Below, piece after piece: positions 1 to 13,240 of a stretch of DNA of 64,000 nt. Each line of letters starts with the position of its first letter. Positions within the stretch are counted from its first letter, which is position 1. The translations under genes and the position numbers were made by a program. The notes beneath the pieces are model-generated. The model worked only from the letters and a program-made list of their open reading frames with translations. It had not been told where the DNA came from and did not search any database. The DNA is from Chromobotia macracanthus (lineage: Eukaryota; Chordata; Actinopteri; Cypriniformes; Botiidae): NCBI GenBank assembly GCA_036877525.1, contig JAZGTH010000040.1, forward strand, positions 1,736,001-1,800,000, read 5' to 3'.

Positions 1-2336
1 AATAGAGTTACAGGGGCCTCACTCTTTGACTTCATTCTCTGAGGTGACACAACTTTACTTGATTTGCTCTGCACAAGTATATGAAATGTTAGTGTGTCAA
101 CAGTCATGGGCCACATTTGTGAGTCAGAGCATGTCTAGGGTCTAGACACTTCTCAAACCATCCAAGTAATCATGCTAATGAACTACCACAGGTCACTGAT
201 GCCCTCCGGAACGGAAGAAATAAAGGATAGAAAGAAAGAGTGAGAAAGAGAGGGGCGACTTAGCTTAGTTCCCTATATGACAAAATGAGTTATGCTGTTA
301 AATAGAAAAATAAAACTTAGTAAAAGAAAAGCATTTAATTATATGCAATATGTTATTCTAAACAAGTCTGTTAAACACAAAAGCAGAAGAAATTAGTTCA
401 TAAAAAATGAAATTTTGGTTTCACAAAAACTTTAAAGTTTTGGCTAGTTTTTATTGTGCGCTTAAGATAATTAATCACGTTGGGCTGGGAAAATATGTCA
501 GATGAGTAGATGTTCATTAAAAAGTCATTTTCTCATGCTGTCCCAGAGAGTGCGATTATGAAACACAGAATCCTCCTGCGATGATGAACAGACCTTGAAT
601 TTAACAACAGCCGTGGCAGCAGGCGTGATTTCAGAGCTGCTGTAAAATTTCCTTCTTACTGTACATTTTCAGCCAAACTGTCCTAACATGAGTCATCTTC
701 TCATGCAGTGTGCTTAACGCACTTCTGAAAGGGCACATGCAGGAAATTAAACCTGTTGTGTGCTGCAAAGAGCTTTAGCACAGTAATCTATTGAAATAGT
801 GATTTGCATGAAGTTGGGGAATTTTAAAAGCCCCAACAGTCGTCCGGTCACCCACAATTTACCCATCTACTTCTGCATGGCTGTTTGGCTGCTTGAGGTT
901 GGTTTTTGTCACGTATCTACTGTTTCATTTGGTACACCTACTCCTTTAAAACTTAACAAAAAGTAAAAATGTAGTTAAAAACCATAGCCCTATTCAGATG
1001 CTGTAAACTCAAAACCTGTGCATTTTAGCATAGAGCAGATTGACACTAAAGAAGCACAAAACATTTCTTTATTTTTGTTCACGTCATGTCACAATTGGAA
1101 GCCCTACCCACAATGAAATTTCATTTGTTTATAATTCTACATAGCTGTATTTAAACTAATTATGTTTTTTGTCTAATTTGCTGTTGTTCTTTAAATTACA
1201 GTAAATAGTTAAAAGACTAATACTTTTTTATAGCTTACCCTACCCAAGAACAATGAAAAATGTGTTTTATTTAGAACTTTTTTCTTTACCTGTGATTTTT
1301 CGCTCTTTGTGTGGTTTGTATTTGTAAATCTTTTGGAATTTCTGTTGTTGTGTAAAATGCAGCATGGCACAGTTAGGAGAGTTAACCTTAGCAGAAAACC
1401 TTGAATGAACAATGAAAATGTATGTGTGTGTGTGTGATTGGGATGATGGAGGTGGTGGGGGGTTGGCAGCTCCATATGGGACGACATGGGTGGCGAACAG
1501 CAGCGTCTGCAGTGCTGTCTCATATGCCATCCTAACACACAGTAGATCTGTGTGTGTGTGTGTAAATCCTGCAGGCAGCGGATTTGGGCTGATTGGATGG
1601 AGCGTCATCCCATCCTTCATCAAGTTTATGGATGAAGGGAAGACGCAATAGCTGCAGGGGCTATGTAGCGTACACATATACAACAATGGAGAGCTCTGAT
1701 GAGGTCATCCATCTTCATGAAATTTAAATTGATCATACAGCAGTATACTTGTTTATCTATTAGCTAAAATATTATTCCTTCTCTGACTTTTAAAATGTGT
1801 TTTTTTTTCCACAAGTTGTGTGCATGGTGTTGCATCACTGTTATGTTATTTATAATGCATTAAAAACCCCATGAAATTTTTTTTATTCTTTTTATGTCGT
1901 GTGTTAGGTTTGAATTTGTCTAGGGCCCGTCTAGCTGTGCCCATTCTTGGGCAATCCCAGTATTAAAAATGTTGGACTTTTCAGCATGTTTGTGTATAGT
2001 AGTCAGAAATTTGCTTATATACATGTTTTTAGGTCACATCGCACAAAACCAAGTCACGCAGTTATTGTATTTTCAAGATTGATCATTGCTATAATTTCCG
2101 TGTACTCATGCCCATCCCTATGAATGACGCAGCACTAGTTGTTATCATATTAACAAACAATGCCCTTTAACCATGGGAGAAGCCACAGGTGTATACTGTG
2201 TCATAGTTAATAAGTGAGCAATTAAGTCCACCCTCTGCCCTGTCCTTGACTGGTTAATGTATGTGTGTGTGTGTGTGTGTTTTAAGAGAGGAAACAGGCC
2301 TGATTAATGTGTCCTTGGTGAAATGTTGTGTTGTAG
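1..2336 (+). other. traf4 intron (partial), 5' of the first visible exon
   Basis: No coding exon was found here. The sequence ends in a good acceptor (TTGTAG) immediately before the first visible traf4 exon. The start codon and RING-finger exon of traf4, which should encode about 65 residues by comparison with human TRAF4 (470 aa), were searched for on the + strand and are not present, so they lie upstream of base 1. The stretch contains short GT repeats (about 1421-1436, 1549-1562 and 2261-2280). Open frames between about 1209 and 1686 run through these repeats, are shown on both strands, and are not considered genes. Confidence 0.8.
2259..2280. repeat. (GT)n microsatellite
   Basis: About ten GT units lie about 55 bp upstream of the first visible traf4 exon. 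Confidence 0.9.
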
Positions 2337-5300
2337 ATCTATCCTGACCCTGAGCTGGAACAGCAGATACTGGCGTTGCCCATCCGCTGTATTCACAGTG
2401 AAGAGGGCTGCCGCTGGACCGGCCAGATGAAACAGCTACAGGTAATAATATTCAAAGCAACTCTGAGCAACTTTCAAAGCATTACATTCATGCAATTAAG
2501 CCATACATTCTGTTAGTATGTGCTATCCCTTGGAATCAAACCCACCGCTTTGATATTATTAGTGGATATTTCCCTACAGTAGCTGTACCAGTTACTGTAT
2601 GCTAGTTTGACTGCCGTAACACAGAACGGTAATAACCGTTTTCACCTTGTTTGATGTCCTACTTTATTTTATATTTCATAGTCATGAATTGAACTTAAAA
2701 ACCAGATCATATTGCTGAATAAAATCTTTCTGAATGAGTGTGATTTAATTCACCATTTTTGCATGAACTATCACTTTAAGGCCAAAGGCATGTTGTACAT
2801 CCTACCAACTCTCCCTTTTTCTGCATCTTTCCCAGAGTCACTTCTCCACTTGCGCCTTCAATGTGATCCCCTGCCCAAACCGGTGTTCAGTCAAGCTAAC
2901 CCGCCGTGACCTGCCCGAGCACCTGCAGCATGACTGCCCCAAACGCAAGGTCAAGTGCGAGTTCTGTGGCAGCGAGTTCACGGGAGAGGCCTACGAGGTA
3001 CACTGACCGATTTGATCATTTGCCATTTTAACTTTTTGGGCATTTTGGTGTGTCACAGTAGCTAAGCAGCATTAGCTTGATTCATGGCAGTGTTTCTAGG
3101 ATTACAACATGAGGAAAGAGGATTGTGTGCGTCTTACTGTGGTGTAATTCTCACAATGTGTGAACTCGTAACAATTTGGAATTAGCAAATTGGCAGCTAG
3201 ATCTTGCAGCATTCACAGGAGCCGCGGTTTGCTAATGTAGCACCACTCCTATTTTTACACTTCTAATATCAGCCCCACAGTCTATAAAAGAAATGTTAAG
3301 GGTTTTTTAATGGTTTTTATTGGAATTTTTCTTTGTGTTTCATGGGTGGACTGTGAAATTGCACAAAATTGTTAAAATCTATAATTAAAGAACTATTTTC
3401 TTTTAATTTAAAACTGCAATGCAAGCAAGTCTGTTGTGAAGTTTTATGACCAATTGTCTTTGTGTCATTACAGTTCTCGCAAGCAGTGCTGTATTGATAT
3501 TTCTTAAACATTCTAGTTAGGGGTTTTGAAACCCTCAGCCCTTAGTATTAGCCTGTAATGTAAACCAGAACTTCTTAATGTACAGACTCCATTCAAACTT
3601 TTTTGGTAGATAATTTTAGCCCCAAGTGAATTTCAGGCTACTGTATGTATTTCAGCATTTTTAAAACTTTGGGACAACATGTAGGAGCATTTGAAAATCA
3701 CCTGTTGACTTGCATTGATACAATGTTTCAAAATGTCACAGACAATACTAATGCTGTCATGACATTTACATGCTTAATTTTCAGTTGGTCTTCTTACATT
3801 TATTGCATCCCAAACTGTGATTGGCCTTTTTATGCAGCTTTCCACTGTTTAATTGGTGTTGCATTGTGCATAGATGGTTCAGCCAGATAAAACAAGACAC
3901 ATGCTGGGTGTCACACTGTTCTTTTTCTGCCTTGCAAGCACTTGTGTTTCCTTGCGAATGTGTTTCCTTGCAAAGGAGATGCAAATCTAGTTTCATTTCT
4001 CATTCTGACATCCTTGCATCTTTTCCTTTGTGTCCCTCAGAACCACCAGGGAATCTGTCCACAGGAGAGTGTGTACTGCGAGAACAAGTGTGGAGCGAGA
4101 ATGATGAGGAGACTCCTGTCCCAGCACACCATGACCGAATGCCCCAAACGCACCCAGCCCTGCAAGTATTGTGGCAAGGAGTTTGTCTACGACACCATCC
4201 AGGTCAGTTTTATTGGCAGCGCAGACCTCTGGGTCATACTACAATATATGTTATTAGCAAAATCTTCACCACTGTGTTCCTACTTTTCCTTATATAAAAA
4301 AATATAAAAAATAAAGTCTTTAAATCATTCAGTGCTGTTACTTCCTTCAACACTGTGATGGCCTTCAGCTGTGGTCTTGTGCCTCTGTGATGGAAAAAGG
4401 GTCCAAATAATGTTTGTTTGTTGGTGCTAATGGGACAGAGGTGGTCAGTGGTGAATTAAAGGGGTTTTGAGGCAGCACAGGGTGGGATGGCAGAAGGCCT
4501 TTGGCTATAAAAGTAGGCTTTCACGCTAGATTCTGGGTTTGGTGCCGGTCAGCCACAACTTAGGCTGGCCAAGCTTTTCATAACACCTGCCTTTACACAC
4601 ATAGAGGTAATACAACCAGAATAGTGATATTCACTTGATGTGTCATTTTTTATTTTAGAACGTACATATTTGTACAAATTTTACAAATGTATTACAATTT
4701 TTCTGTATATATTATAAAGTGACAGTTTATTCAAGGTGTAAATCAGGTATCAGTACACTGCAAAAAATAATTTCTAATCTGTTTTTTTGTCTTGTTTTCC
4801 AGTAAAAAAAGGTTTACTTAAGCAGAATTGCAGAAGATAATTATAGATATAGATAATTTTCATTTATATAAAGTGCAAAATGATTTAAGTTTATTTTCTT
4901 ACTCAGAAGGTATTTATTTATCAAGTAAATGTTTGTTTTATATTTGACTGGAAAACAAGATACAAATAATGATTTTGTATGTGTATGTTCATTGGGCACT
5001 AGACCCTTGACCTGTGTGTTGCTGGTGCTCTTCCAGCTGTGCTACAGGAACACGAGGATAACAGCTTCTATAGATAATCTCATGATGCTGTCATGAATCT
5101 GTGTGCATTGAAGTGCAAACGCCTCTCTTCCTGAGGCTGTCATTGCTCAACAAAAGAAGCAAAATATCACAGCACAGCCTACAGACTCACGTCAATGCTG
5201 ACTGCTTAATTTCCTCCCCCAGAACCATCAATATCACTGCCCTCGCTTCCCCGTGCAGTGCCCCAATCAGTGCGGCACCCCAAACATCGCCCGGGAAGAC

Positions 5301-6797
5301 CTGGCCAATCACGTGAAGGAGAGCTGTGGCAGCGCACTGGTCCTCTGCCCCTTTAAAGATGCCGGCTGTAAACACAGAGTGAGTCATGAACTGTAACTTT
5401 TATTAAGCGTCCCGCATTTAAATGCTGCTTTGAGCCACTTTTCCTCCTCCACACTTGTAAAATTTGTGTCTGTGCCAGTAATATTGTTCTTTGATGTAAG
5501 CTGGGAGACTTTTTTGAGGCTGGAGATGGGCTTTCTGCCTTAAAATGATCTCTGCTAGTTTTGTAAGCTGGGAATGATCAAAGGAACATTGAAAAGTTTG
5601 AAGCACTTCGCAGGCAGCACAGACAACAGCTCTTCATGGCTTATTTCTGGTCTCTTCATATACTGTAGCATGTACAGATGCTGGAGTAGATGCCATATTT
5701 AGTTTGATTTGAAATGAATGAATGAATGAATGAATGAATGAATTAGTCAAATTGAATTAAAGTCATTTTAATGTGTGTAAGTGTTGTGTACCTGGGTGCC
5801 TATCATTCAGTCACTGAAAATATTTAATTCTGTAAAGTGTACAAAAATCTTCAGGTGTGACTCATGAAAAGTAATCAATATATAAGACCCACTTTATAAG
5901 ATCCAATCAGTTCCTGTTGAACAAAATCAGATGATGTATTGTTTAATGTTCTGTTTCAATCTTTATTTTTGACTTTAAGACAGCAATTTTAAATACTGAA
6001 TGGGCTAAACTTCTGTCCATTATAGCATAGTCACATCTTTACTCTCCTCAGTTTAAATGTAGTGTCTATACTGATGACTGAGATCTGTAGTCCTAGGTCT
6101 GTATTTAAATTCACACACATTTAAATTTAATGTGTGCTTAACTGTCCTTTGCTCTGGTTTACAGTGCCCAAAGATGGCCATCGGTCGACACCTGGAGGAG
6201 AGCACGAAGTCCCACCTGACAATGATGTGCAGTCTGGTGGGGCGTCAGCGTCAGGAGATCATGGAGTTGAGAAGGGACATGGAGGAGCTGTCAGTCAGTC
6301 ATGACGGAGTTCTCATTTGGAAGCTGACCGACTACTCACGCAAACTGCAGGAGGCCAAACTCCGCAACAACCATGAGTTCTTCAGCCCTCCCTTCTACAC
6401 CCACCGGTACGGCTATAAGCTGCAGGTATCGGCTTTTCTAAATGGAAACGGCAGTGGCGAGGGATCTCATCTGTCCATCTACATCCGTGTTCTGCCCGGC
6501 GAGTACGATAACCTGCTGGAATGGCCCTTCTCCTACAAGGTGACCTTCTCTATTCTGGACCAGAGTGATCCATCGCTGTCCAAACCTCAGCATATCACTG
6601 AGACCTTCAATCCCGACCCCAACTGGAAGAACTTCCAGAAACCGTGCAGCAGCCGGAACTCACTAGACGAGAGCACACTGGGTTTCGGCTACCCTAAGTT
6701 CATCTCGCACGATGAGATCAAGAAGAGGAACTACATCCGTGATAATGCCATCTTTCTCAAAGCTTCCATAGAAATCCCGCAAAAAATCATGTCCTGA
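2337..6797 (+). CDS. traf4: TNF receptor-associated factor 4 (3' portion, spliced, five coding exons)
   Basis: Coding exons are 2337-2441, 2836-2997, 4041-4202, 5223-5378 and 6165-6797; all introns are GT-AG and all junctions fall in phase 0. They give 405 residues ending in QKIMS and a TGA stop, against 470 in human TRAF4, so only the N-terminal RING exon (about 65 residues) is missing. Exon 1 begins IYPDPELE and includes the IRCIHSEEGCRW zinc-binding segment. The next three exons (residues 36-89, 90-143, 144-195) each encode a TRAF-type zinc finger with regular Cys/His pairs. The last exon has a short coiled coil (about 215-240) and a MATH/TRAF-C domain (about 243-400), including YGYKLQVSAFLNGNGSGEG. 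TRAF4 is a cytoplasmic and junction-associated adaptor; its MATH trimer binds receptor tails and phosphoinositides, and it modulates TGF-beta, NF-kB and planar-polarity signalling in development. Teleosts have traf4a and traf4b; which one this is cannot be decided here. Confidence 0.96.
4756..4985. mobile_element. MITE-like element in a traf4 intron
   Basis: The ends are imperfect inverted repeats. The left part contains GTCTTGTTTTCCAGT at about 4789-4803 and the right part ACTGGAAAACAAGATAC at about 4949-4965. The left end starts CACTGCAAAAAATAATTTC and the right end reads back as CAAAATCATTATTTGTATC. The AT-rich interior has no coding capacity. The form matches a non-autonomous DNA transposon of a type common in cyprinid introns; the family name is not assigned. 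Confidence 0.6.
4998..5055 (-). repeat. Degenerate tRNA-derived SINE fragment
   Basis: The segment resembles the tRNA-like head of the SINE at 54.26-54.42 kb, including GCTGTGCTACAGGAACAC at about 5036-5053 (GAGCTACAGGAACAC in the better copy). It is short and diverged, so the call rests on that similarity only. Confidence 0.45.
5712..5744. repeat. Tetranucleotide microsatellite (AATG)n
   Basis: About eight near-perfect AATG units lie in the last traf4 intron. Confidence 0.95.
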
Positions 6798-8490
6798 GGC
6801 TGTTCAGTGATCTATGGGGCTTAAGAGAAGATTTGTCTCCACACACGTCTTTATGGACCCTTCGTTTTTCTTTCAGAAACTGTACTGAAAGACTCATCTG
6901 TCTGGTTGTTTGACTGGCTTTAAGGGCCCGTATTAAATGTGGAAGTGTTTGATCTGCAAAATCATCACTTTAAAATGTTTTGGATTTGCTTTTAAACACT
7001 CTCTTCCTCTGCAGAAACGCCTTCGGACATTCAGTAGTGCCTAGAACATTTAATTTAAATGTTATTTTTAAAGTGTGATTTATGATATTTCTCTGACAGG
7101 TTTCAAGAAGAAAGTATAAGATTAAAGTGGACTGTGAAAGGCTATTCATAACCTTTGCACTTTGAGAATGTTTGAATATTCTTTGAAGACAAGGCAGTCG
7201 AGATCTGAAACAGTACCCTTATGCCTGTGCAAGGAATTCAGCATACACACAGAAACACACACAAACAAACAGTCTTTGCCCTTTTGTGTACACAGTTTTG
7301 TCCAGCGTTGGTTCTTTCAACGGTGGGAGTCAATAGAACTTAACTTTCCTGTTTAACTTGTTTTAAGAAAACTAACAATGGCTGTGAAGTAAATGTAGCT
7401 AACTCTGTGTTGTAAGCTAGACAGACAGACTCTCGCACCCACCTTCCATTTGGGATCTGTTGCAGGATTTTAATTGGTGAGGGCGTTAGGATTTTTTTTT
7501 GCTTTGTATTATGGAAGCAAAAACATTTTTCAGCTGAACATGTACACTCCGGTCTGGATTGAAAGCCATGCGAGATTGTTTACATTAAGCCTGTGGGTGT
7601 TAGGAGAGGATTACGAACAAAGTCACATGACCTACAACGTGGACCACTTTTTGTACCATTACCTGTATTTTTAACCAGTGTGTGTTAAGAGCAAAGGGAA
7701 CCAAATTTTTTTATATGTGAAGAAAATGTGAGCAGCAGCCGTTGCGTTTGTCATAATGGAGGGTGTTTTGAATGTGAACTCTGGACTGACAGGCACGGTA
7801 CGCTCTTTCTGTTCTTTGTCTTACGATGCCGGTCATTGGCAGCTGACAGATACAAAGTACCCACCACGTTCGCCCCAAAACACGTTAACACCTGAGGTGT
7901 GAAGGCGTTTTGATCTAGCAGCACTGGTAGTCATGGTTACCTGTGCCTGTGAAAACAGCATGTATATGACAAAGTTCTTCCATGTGCCTGAGGAAGATGA
8001 GCATTGTGCAATGTGGCTGCAATTGCTCCATACAGACCAGTGAACGACTTTGTTGGTACTTATTATATATGTGAATACTAATAAAAAGAAAAAATGCAAA
8101 GCACATTCTTCTTCACATTTAATCTCGCTATGATACCAGCTAATATTTTGCAATGATTTTGAGAAAACCTGAGGGAAAACATACATTGTTTTGCTAAGAT
8201 TCTGTATTTTACAAAGTTCCGCAGATGTTTTCTACAACACTTTTTTGAAAAAAAGTTGGGGGGCCTGTACGTTGACATTTTTACGTTTCATTTCTGTGAC
8301 ATTTGCCTGACCGTTTTGTTCATCTGGTTTGGATTTTGCGTATTATGTCTGTATTATTTTCCTTTTGAAAGTATTTATTTTGATGCACCATGACATAAGC
8401 TTGTTACAAAAAATGGTGCAGATGGTTTTATATGTTGATTTAACGATTGCTTGTCAAATATCACTTGAAATAAAAGAATGTCTACAAAAC
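6798..8490 (+). other. traf4 3' untranslated region with two candidate poly(A) signals
   Basis: About 1.7 kb follow the traf4 stop without any convincing frame. Two AATAAA hexamers on the + strand, at 8080-8085 and 8469-8474, are good candidates for alternative polyadenylation. The region is AT-rich with stretches of moderate complexity, as expected for a regulated 3' UTR. The exact ends are inferred, not seen. Confidence 0.6.
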
Positions 8491-8790
8491 AATAGAAGAA
8501 TGTCAGCTCTCTTTGGTTGTCTCTCACTTGCTGCTGGAGCTTGCTCTGAGCTCTCCATTCTGGGTGGTTAACAGATAGTTTCGCTCACAGGACCATTTGC
8601 TGTCTCAAAGTTAACATGGCCTGCAGTCGTAAATGTTTACCAGTCCCACAGAATCCTTACACAAAACCAACAAAACAAAGCCTTTGTAGAAGAAACAAAC
8701 CACATTTGACCGAACAAGAGCATACGCTACAATTCACATGACATTCTTTTTCATTTTGTCCAGACATGGTATAAAGTACAAGATGTAAAA

Positions 8791-9060
8791 CCAGGGTTCC
8801 CACGGTCATTGGAAATTAGCTTCAAAATCCCCTGATATTTCCAAGTCTTAAAACATTGTGGAAACTTATCAAATTAAAAAAAAACAAAATTATCTCATGA
8901 CCCTCATGCTAGTGGCCATTGCAAAAAATGACGCAAACAATTGCTTACCCTGCCTTCACCCAAGTCATTATTTAATCGCTATGGTGTAAAAAAATTTTTT
9001 AAAATCCCTATCTATTTTTCACAAACAACTGGAAAAGTCATAATTTATTCGTCAGTTCTG
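8791..9060. repeat. Possible decayed dispersed repeat
   Basis: The segment opens with GGGTTCCCACGGTCATTGGAA followed by AT-rich sequence containing ACCCTCATG and AAGTCATTATTTAAT. It resembles a repeat seen often in fish genomes. It is too diverged for firm family assignment. Confidence 0.35.
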
Positions 9061-11769
9061 CTTTAAATTTTTGGTAAGGTCGGTTGATATTTTTGCCTTC
9101 ATCAGCATCTTACTTTGCTCCACTCACTGAAATGTCTCACAATATCACAGCTTTTTCATTCACTTCATTTCCAAGCACTTGTGAAGACTGCCAAGTCTGC
9201 ATGGTTTTATTGTTTTGTTTTACACCAAACAAGTGAAAGGGGGCTATATCTGATTACTAGACACAGTTCTCTTCAGTCACATCCCCTGTTCATGTGCCAA
9301 ACACCCCAAGAGATGAAGACAGAGGATGTCAAGCAGACACATGCTCAACTTTGATGTTGTGCCAAAAGTTTTCTGGACTCTGTACGGGTGTATGGGAGTT
9401 AAAAAAAAAGCAAGCTGTAAATGTTCCTCACAAGCTCCCAAAAGAGAAAAGCTGTTAGTTCAATCTATTAGTAAAACAGGCCAGTCCTAAAACATGGAAA
9501 AACAAAATGTAAGTAGTGTGCAATCTGTGTAAAGATATTTTAAGAAGTTGTAATCAAGTTGTGTAACTTTAGTCTTTTAGGAAATCATATTTACATATTT
9601 ACATGACATTATACTAATTCAAATAATAGCTTTGAGTAAGGTTATCCAGCCACATAAACATATGGCTTTCTGCAACAGTTGGAAACAGAATTTTTTAAAG
9701 CTAACTGCAAATCCAAAGCCATGTTGATGTCCCCTAAGTTTCCTGGCACATGCAGTTCAAACAGCGGCCCCAAGCTCCTGTAGGGCAGAGCTCAGTGAAA
9801 ATAGTAACGTCTAATTACACATTAGCACATACATGTTTCCCATGCAGAGAGGAAAAGTCACGTGTGGGGCTCCAGCTACAGTGTGTCTCAGGACCCGGCT
9901 ACACACTCTTCATGGTCTCAGTGTGTCCTAAGGCCCCAGCTACAGACTCTTTGGTTGTCTCAGTGTATTTTGGGACCTTAGCAAACAGCACTAGAACTTT
10001 CACAAAACTTGAAGTTTTGGAGGACTAGTGGAATCTGTAGGCAATAAAGGTTAAGCAGTGGGTGGAGAGAGATGGCACTGACTGTTTACCAGTTCACTGC
10101 TGGGCTATTCTTTTATGAAAACAACAGAATTTTGGTTGATTTCAATAGTGATGTGTTTAATATTCCTTTTGGTGTACAGTGGCTTTCAAGAAAAGAAAAA
10201 ATACACTATATTATGTTTCTATGTTTTTAAACCACATTAACATTCCAGGAAATAAGAAGTTATTCACAGACTTAGATCATTTAAAACAGGTTTATTATTT
10301 TGCTGTGAGTAGTTACATTATCAATGGATTTTTTGCTTTGGCTGCTCTATAAACAACATGGTTTGGGATGGTGTGTTTGGGATGAGTCCCTGTTCATCTC
10401 AGTTACAGAATGTTTTCATTGGATCGACTGAGGATGTCGTGTAAATTAAGCATATCACTGGAGTTTCATCTTCTTCCAAAAAGACATGTTTTTAGAGAGC
10501 GTCTGACTTTAGTGCTGTCTTTGCTATAACACTTTGAAATTATAGTTCAAAGGATGTTCAAATAAAATTCCTCTAACGTTAGCAGGGCGTCAAAGTCACT
10601 TTCTACTTCCTGTGCCCTTTCTCTCTCTGCTCATTCCCTCTTTTTCTCTCTCTTTTTCAAGGTGCCAGTATTTAACATGCACGTGAGACTTTCCACTACT
10701 TCACAAAGAAGCAAACACATGGCTGAGGTGTATTTCCTAGAGGAACAGCTCTGAGCAGGGAGCTTCCATCATCCCCGTACATCAGTTCTCAATAAAGGGT
10801 GGCAGTTTAATGTTGAAAATCATTACGTAAACACACCAAAACAGATAAGTTCATTACTTTCAGTCTATGTAAAAACACATTACAAACTAATATTCCCTCA
10901 AATGTTGTCCCAACTTCCCTAACAGTTTCATATTAACAAGCATATTAACGCATATTGCTGATTTGTTAAGACTTTGTGAGTTCCCATCATGCATTGTGGC
11001 ATGAATCAGTTATGCTTTTACTGTTATTAAGTTGCTGTTTTGATGTTAGCTGTATGGTGATGTTATGAGCTAATTTTTTTACTTCACCATCATGTCATTT
11101 GTAACCTGCATGTCTGATTTTAATGTTGTCCTTTTCTATACAAGTTAATATGGACTGGGGGTCTCACTCCCAAAATTCTGCTCAACATTGTCTTATGGCG
11201 TTCCATGCCAAGAAGAACAACACAGAGGGTAAATGATGACTGGATTTTTTTCTGAGGACTGTCACTTTAATGATGTCATTATTGAGGATTGTGTGTTAAG
11301 TCTTGCTATTGCACATGCTATTTTTGCTTTGGATGATGTCTTTTTCAGAAGCAAAGATTGTACTTAATATTAGCTATGAAATGACTTGTGCTGTATTTGA
11401 TCTTTTTTTGAACATGGAAACTTAAGTCACCTTAACAAGCATGTGTTAGCTGTATGAGTCCCTATTAATCTGAATAAATAAATACTATTTAATGATTTAA
11501 CTGTGGACAATTATTAAGTCAGCTGACAGGGTAAGTCAAAAATCTGAATGCATCACATCACAATTAATTAACTTTTCTCATCAATTCCGTTTTAACATCG
11601 CATAGTTAATGTTGCTCATTGTGAGAGTGCAGTCAGGCTGCCCAAATTAAATGTATATTATGATACATTTGTTACGCATGGTTTTTTTGACGTAAATGTC
11701 CCAACGAAACAAGTAAAACTAAAATATCCGCTAGATCCCATAAGAATGACTCACTTATTCCATGTCAAC

Positions 11770-11804
11770 CTCACTCTGTCTCTCTCTCTTTCTCTCTCTC
11801 TCTG
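11770..11804. repeat. (TC)n simple repeat
   Basis: A tract of CT/TC units with one TTTC interruption. Confidence 0.9.
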
Positions 11805-13099
11805 GTAAGAATAGACATTGGCTCATGATGTTCCATCCACAGACAACAGCATAATTATGCGCTATTGTACAGAATGCAAAACAGCCTTTGTGAGTCTGAA
11901 TTCATACATCACATCTTCACCAAGTCTGCGTCAGCCATCCTCTCTGCTCACCACTGAGGGCACTTTATTTGGGTACGTGAGCCAGGATGGCATTATCACA
12001 GCCTGTGGGCTTGAGTTTCATTCTTATAAAAGCTGAATGCTGGAGATGGTTGAGACGCATCACTGAGCTCTGGTTCCAGTTTACAAAATAAATTGCATTG
12101 CAGTGTTTGAATTTTTGAATTCCTCTCAGGAAAAGAGTGAGTTCCTGCTACTGTTTATGTAAACCAGCTGTAACTTATGGAAAATGAGTCCTTACTGATG
12201 TGTTGATGAATGTGTCTTTTCATGCTAAACAGTGAGGTGCTTTTTCTGGGCCAGGAAACTGTTGGTCAGAACCTGTGTAAGGTTAAAGGAGGCAGTGTTG
12301 CTCTCCGAGTTATGAGTAAGACTATGGAAAGAGTTATGATTTGAAATGAGAGATGAAGTGCAGGTTGTTTAAAGAATTAATGAATCATCTGAACTTACTA
12401 AATTAACTGCTTGTTGAGGTTTATTGTCAAGTTTGACAGAGCTAGCCTTACAACTGTCTATCTATAAACTAATAAATAATCATTATTTACTGACATAACA
12501 TGTTTTCTTTTCAATGAAAAGAAAGTGGGCTGTGCAGTTCTGATCCTGAATATAATATATTATATACAGGAAATTGTGTATGGTCAGCCAATCAGATTGG
12601 AGCTTGTAATTTCAGGCAGTTCCATTTGTGTGCAATATCCAGCAGATAGTGAATGAACTGTGGGCGGTCCATGACTGAATTCTAGTTCTGTTGTCTGAGT
12701 TATCTTCAGTAGCTAAATTACAAGTTTGGAATGCTGCATGGCTATATGCACGTGTTACTTTTGTTGTACTTTTCACGTTACTCGTATTTGTAACAAAAAG
12801 CTTGAAAAATTTAGAGACTTTGTAAAAGAATCCTTAATTTAAACAGCGGTGCCACTCTGTGCTGAGCTTCAATGACAAATTCATTCATCTGACCATGTAT
12901 TTTTGTTGCAGTGGTTCTGAATTTTCATTCTCTATGAAAACTGCTCAGTTCAGTTTGAACCTGAATCTGTTTAACTAAAGGATTTGGGCTTCAGGCTTTG
13001 AGTGAATTGTGGTACCCTTTTATGAAGACCAGCATATGTTAAGTTTTGAATGTTAGTCCCCAGCATGTGATGTTTGCATACTTGTGTCACTAGCAGGCT

Positions 13100-13240
13100 T
13101 TAAAATGAGTTTAACCAGCATGTGTCATTGTTCAACCAACTGTGCAGGTCCATCAACCAGACCAGCACTAGGCAAGCACAAACCAGCTTGGACCATCATG
13201 GAGATTTATGCTGGTCCACATGGGCTTTTCAGCAGGCTAG
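13100..13240. repeat. Decayed repeat rich in ACCAGC / GCTGGT motifs
   Basis: Several copies of AACCAGC, ACCAGAC and GCTGGTCC occur in both orientations over 140 bp. This is the signature of a palindromic repeat common in cyprinids. The boundaries are unclear. Confidence 0.35.

Noticed and set aside
1209..1686. Overlapping open frames on both strands
   Set aside because: They run through GT repeats, show no traf4 RING residues, and lie within an intron.
7833..8571. Several short frames downstream of traf4
   Set aside because: They lie in the AT-rich traf4 3' UTR, on both strands, and none has protein-like composition.
11818..12036. 72-codon + strand frame near a CT tract
   Set aside because: No start context, splice-site pairing or similarity to anything recognised; length is expected by chance.
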